A stretch of DNA of 18,099 nt, taken from positions 1-18,099 of the forward strand of contig DASVBJ010000166.1 of the NCBI GenBank assembly GCA_036375895.1, written 5' to 3'. Within the stretch, counting starts at the first letter, position 1. Each line of letters begins with the position of its first letter. The DNA is from DASVBJ01 sp036375895. GTDB taxonomy: Bacteria > Actinomycetota > Actinomycetes > JACCUZ01. Positions 16,343 to 18,099 of this stretch are shown here, piece after piece. Both the position numbers and the translations under genes were made by a program. The notes below the pieces were generated by a model. It ran no database searches and had not been told where the DNA came from. It saw only the letters and a list, made by a program, of their open reading frames with translations.

Positions 16343-16514
16343 ATGCTGACGTCGCTGAAATCGCGAATCCGACACAGAAGGCTTGAACGCGCGGACCTGA
16401 CAAATTCGACAGCCAGCTACAAGCGTCGCGTCGGCCAACTTAGCTCGCGTTTGATGCCGCTATAAGTGACTACGGCAGATTACAGCTTAATAAATTACTT
16501 CTAACTCCAGATAT

Positions 16515-16525
16515 CTGAATCCTGA
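16515..16525 (+). repeat. Direct repeat copy 2, CTGAATCCTGA
   Basis: This is the second exact copy. It overlaps the right end of the palindrome CAGATATCTG (16508-16517) and lies 97 nt before the ATG of the glycosyltransferase frame. It is a possible binding site shared by the two divergent genes. Confidence 0.5.
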
Positions 16526-16621
16526 TTGATGGTACAAAGATCTGCCGGATCATCCGGGGCGATCGACGGCTCAGGGAGACCTCTGGCACGGTCGGACGAG
16601 GCACCTGGGAGGCATGACCGG

Positions 16622-18099
16622 ATGACGCAGGCCGCGTCGGCTCGGCAGCGCCGCGTTCATGACCTCGATAGCTCGCCGAGGTCAGGCCGCTATTCCGACC
16701 GGCAGACCGCGGGGCTGCGCGCGCTGACCGATATGGGCGCTGACGAGGCGGCAGGAGAACGTCATGCATCAGCCGTTCACCCACTTCCTGTCGGTGCTGA
16801 TCGCGATCATCGCCGCTACGACCGTGCTGATAGCCGTCGCCGTGCGACTGTTCTTCCGCCGCGGGAAGAGTCCTCTGGATCTCTAGCCCGCTACTACGAG
16901 ATACCGGAGATCACCTTCAGGCCGCGGCGCTGGCTGGCGCTGCTGCCCGTACTGATGATCACGTGCGGCTCCGTCTACCTGCACGATGCCGGCGAGCTGA
17001 ACCGCGTCATCGCCGACCCTGCGCTGCTCGGTACGTGGACTGTCACGCTCGCGTTCATCGTGCTCCAGCTCGTGCTCGCGTGGTCGCAGAAGCCGGTGAC
17101 CGTGAGCCCGCGGGAGCAAGCCGGGCTCGACCATCTCTACGTGACCGTGGTCATCCCGTGCTACAACGAGGACCCGCGGATCCTGGACCGGACGATCGTC
17201 TCGCTGTACAGGCAGACCAGGCTGCCCGACCACATCGAGGTTGTGGACGACGGCTCCACTGTCGACTACTCGGCGGTGCGGGACTTCTGGCTGGCTCAGC
17301 AGCTGCCGGCGGTGCGCTTCAGCTGGGTGCGGCAGCGCAACGCCGGCAAGAAGCACGCGCAGGCCGTCACGTTCTCGTCCGACCCGAACGCGGACATCTT
17401 CGTCACGATTGACTCGGACTCGGCGCTGGACCGGCACGCGATCAGCGAAGGGCTCAAGCCGTTCGCCGACCCGCGCGTCGTGTCAGTGGCGGGGCTCGAG
17501 ACGGCCATCAACATCGACCGGAACGTGCTGACCAGGGCTATAGGTCACCGCTCGCTGGTCTTCCAGCTGTTCGCGATGAGCGCGCAGTCGGTCGCGCGCG
17601 GCAGCGTGCTGATCAACCCCGGCGCGTTCTCCCTGTACCGGGCGCCCATGATCCGCAAGATCGTGCCGTCCTACCTGGGCGAGACGTTCTTCGGGGTTCC
17701 CGTCACGCTCGGCGACGACACGGCGCTGACGCTGTACGCGCTGCTGCACGGCCGGGCCGTGCACCAGCCCACCGCGGTGTCGCTGCCCGTCTATCCTGAA
17801 ACGCTCGCTCACCACTTGCGGCAGTGGACCAGGTGGATGCGGGCATCGACGATCCGGATGCTGTGGCGGCTGCGCTACCTGCCTGTCCTTTCTTACGGCT
17901 GGATCTTCACGCTCTACACCATCGGCTCGTTCCTGTTCTCCGTGGCGATGACCATCGCCATTCCGCTGGCCTGGCCAGGCAGCGAGAAGCTGCTGCTGGC
18001 CTCACTCGTCGCGATGGTGATCTGGCCGCTGTCGATCGCGCTGCGGCTCGCGACCATACGGCGCAGCGACCAGGGCATCGGGAGCAGGCTGATCGGCAT
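16622..18099 (+). CDS. GT2 processive glycosyltransferase (hyaluronan/cellulose-synthase-like), 3'-truncated, uncertain N-terminus
   Basis: The frame is open from ATG 16622 (GGGAGG 9 nt upstream) to the window edge, 492 residues. Membrane helices lie at about 103-120 and 139-155. The GT-A domain has VVIPCYNEDP, DDGS (209-212), DSDS (264-267), GDD (364-366) and QWTRW (401-405). These are the UDP-sugar, metal and Q(Q/R)xRW polymer-channel motifs of HAS, NodC and CesA-type synthases. Further helices follow from about residue 424. It would polymerise and export an extracellular polysaccharide. Codons 40-88 of this frame (about 16742-16885) have poor G/C at third positions. There another frame encodes a 40-residue membrane peptide, and good coding character returns to this frame right at that peptide's stop. 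The true N-terminus may therefore be 16764 with a -1 shift. The sugar is unknown. Confidence 0.85.
   Translation, partial: MTQAASARQRRVHDLDSSPRSGRYSDRQTAGLRALTDMGADEAAGERHASAVHPLPVGADRDHRRYDRADSRRRATVLPPREESSGSLARYYEIPEITFRPRRWLALLPVLMITCGSVYLHDAGELNRVIADPALLGTWTVTLAFIVLQLVLAWSQKPVTVSPREQAGLDHLYVTVVIPCYNEDPRILDRTIVSLYRQTRLPDHIEVVDDGSTVDYSAVRDFWLAQQLPAVRFSWVRQRNAGKKHAQAVTFSSDPNADIFVTIDSDSALDRHAISEGLKPFADPRVVSVAGLETAINIDRNVLTRAIGHRSLVFQLFAMSAQSVARGSVLINPGAFSLYRAPMIRKIVPSYLGETFFGVPVTLGDDTALTLYALLHGRAVHQPTAVSLPVYPETLAHHLRQWTRWMRASTIRMLWRLRYLPVLSYGWIFTLYTIGSFLFSVAMTIAIPLAWPGSEKLLLASLVAMVIWPLSIALRLATIRRSDQGIGSRLIG
16764..16886 (+). CDS. 40-codon single-span membrane ORF, either a small protein or the frameshifted N-terminus of the glycosyltransferase
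   Basis: The frame reads MHQPFTHFLSVLIAIIAATT and continues VLIAVAVRLFFRRGKSPLDL to a TAG at 16884-16886. It has one strong transmembrane helix followed by a basic RRGK end (Nin-Cin character). AGGAG precedes the ATG by 6-7 nt. Third codon positions are mostly G/C, unlike the overlapping glycosyltransferase frame here, so this is the likely coding frame locally. It stops exactly where the glycosyltransferase frame gains coding character (RYYEIPEITF...), and no ATG/GTG/TTG follows in that frame until 16955. It may thus be the first membrane helix of the synthase, joined by a -1 frameshift or split by a lost base, or a separate small partner protein. Confidence 0.6.
   Translation: MHQPFTHFLSVLIAIIAATTVLIAVAVRLFFRRGKSPLDL

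Larger units (their letters stand above)
16262..16621. promoter_or_regulatory. AT-rich divergent intergenic region between SDR and glycosyltransferase genes
   Basis: These 360 nt contain the most A/T-rich stretch of the window (about 16440-16530) and no convincing gene. Visible elements are the direct repeat CTGAATCCTGA (16332-16342 and 16515-16525), the palindrome CAGATATCTG (16508-16517) and CCGGA-TCA-TCCGG (16545-16557). TATAAG at 16461-16466 may be a -10 element. The copies of the direct repeat lie about 70 and 97 nt from the two divergent starts and could be operator sites. Confidence 0.45.

Noticed and set aside
16614..16625. Mini-ORF ATG ACC GGA TGA just before the glycosyltransferase ATG
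   Set aside because: The GGGAGG site is only 1 nt from this ATG, too close for initiation; it fits the ATG at 16622.
16470..16784. Minus-strand 104-codon frame in the SDR/glycosyltransferase gap
   Set aside because: It spans the AT-rich promoter-like region, has no recognisable domain and no good ribosome site, and overlaps the better supported plus-strand starts.

Overview
The window is very GC-rich, densely packed and almost free of A/T-ending codons in its genes. It carries actinobacterial families (a DUF5709 protein, AGGAGG-type ribosome sites, frequent GTG starts, ATGA/GTGA gene overlaps), so it most likely comes from an actinomycete (Actinomycetota). I cannot name the genus. The left part (to about 9.1 kb) and the right part differ in codon habit. 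AGG and ATA codons are nearly absent on the left and regular on the right, and the change falls inside the E1-beta gene. This could be recombination, transfer or an assembly join.

Layout. 2-175 is the basic tail of a gene that enters from the left, followed by a large inverted repeat. 287-2833 is a minus-strand group: a DUF5709 protein, an ABC ATPase and permease pair, and a STAS-domain protein. Divergent from it, 2958-5618 encodes a cation-transporting P-type ATPase of the Ca2+-pump (P2A) type with altered ion-site residues. 5596-5928 (minus) is a small cupin that overlaps the end of the ATPase gene.

6129-11829 is a tight plus-strand operon: acetate-CoA ligase (acsA), E1-alpha, E1-beta and E2 of a 2-oxoacid/acetoin dehydrogenase complex, and an acyl carrier protein. 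Its genes overlap by 4 nt or are 1 nt apart. The E2 has one lipoyl domain, a Lys/Ala/Pro linker and two peripheral-subunit-binding domains. No E3 gene is present.

11882-13060 (minus) is a secreted kelch-type beta-propeller protein. Divergent from it is a membrane-anchored GerMN/Gmad2 protein (13371-14774) whose leader holds two mutually exclusive hairpins. 14802-16261 (minus) is a translationally coupled pair: an SDR that lacks the catalytic tyrosine, then a DUF488 protein. A comparatively AT-rich 360-bp region separates it from a hyaluronan/cellulose-synthase-like GT2 glycosyltransferase that runs off the right edge. The start of that gene shows a frame switch, with a 40-codon membrane ORF in another frame.

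The most interesting regulatory signal is a repeated near-palindrome, consensus GGGACCTTnGGCCCT. It lies upstream of the STAS gene, between DUF5709 and the ATPase, and between the cupin and acsA. It resembles the DosR/DevR dormancy (hypoxia) box. This suggests that the cation pump, STAS protein, cupin and acetate/2-oxoacid operon form one co-regulated low-oxygen or dormancy set. The regulator itself is not in the window.
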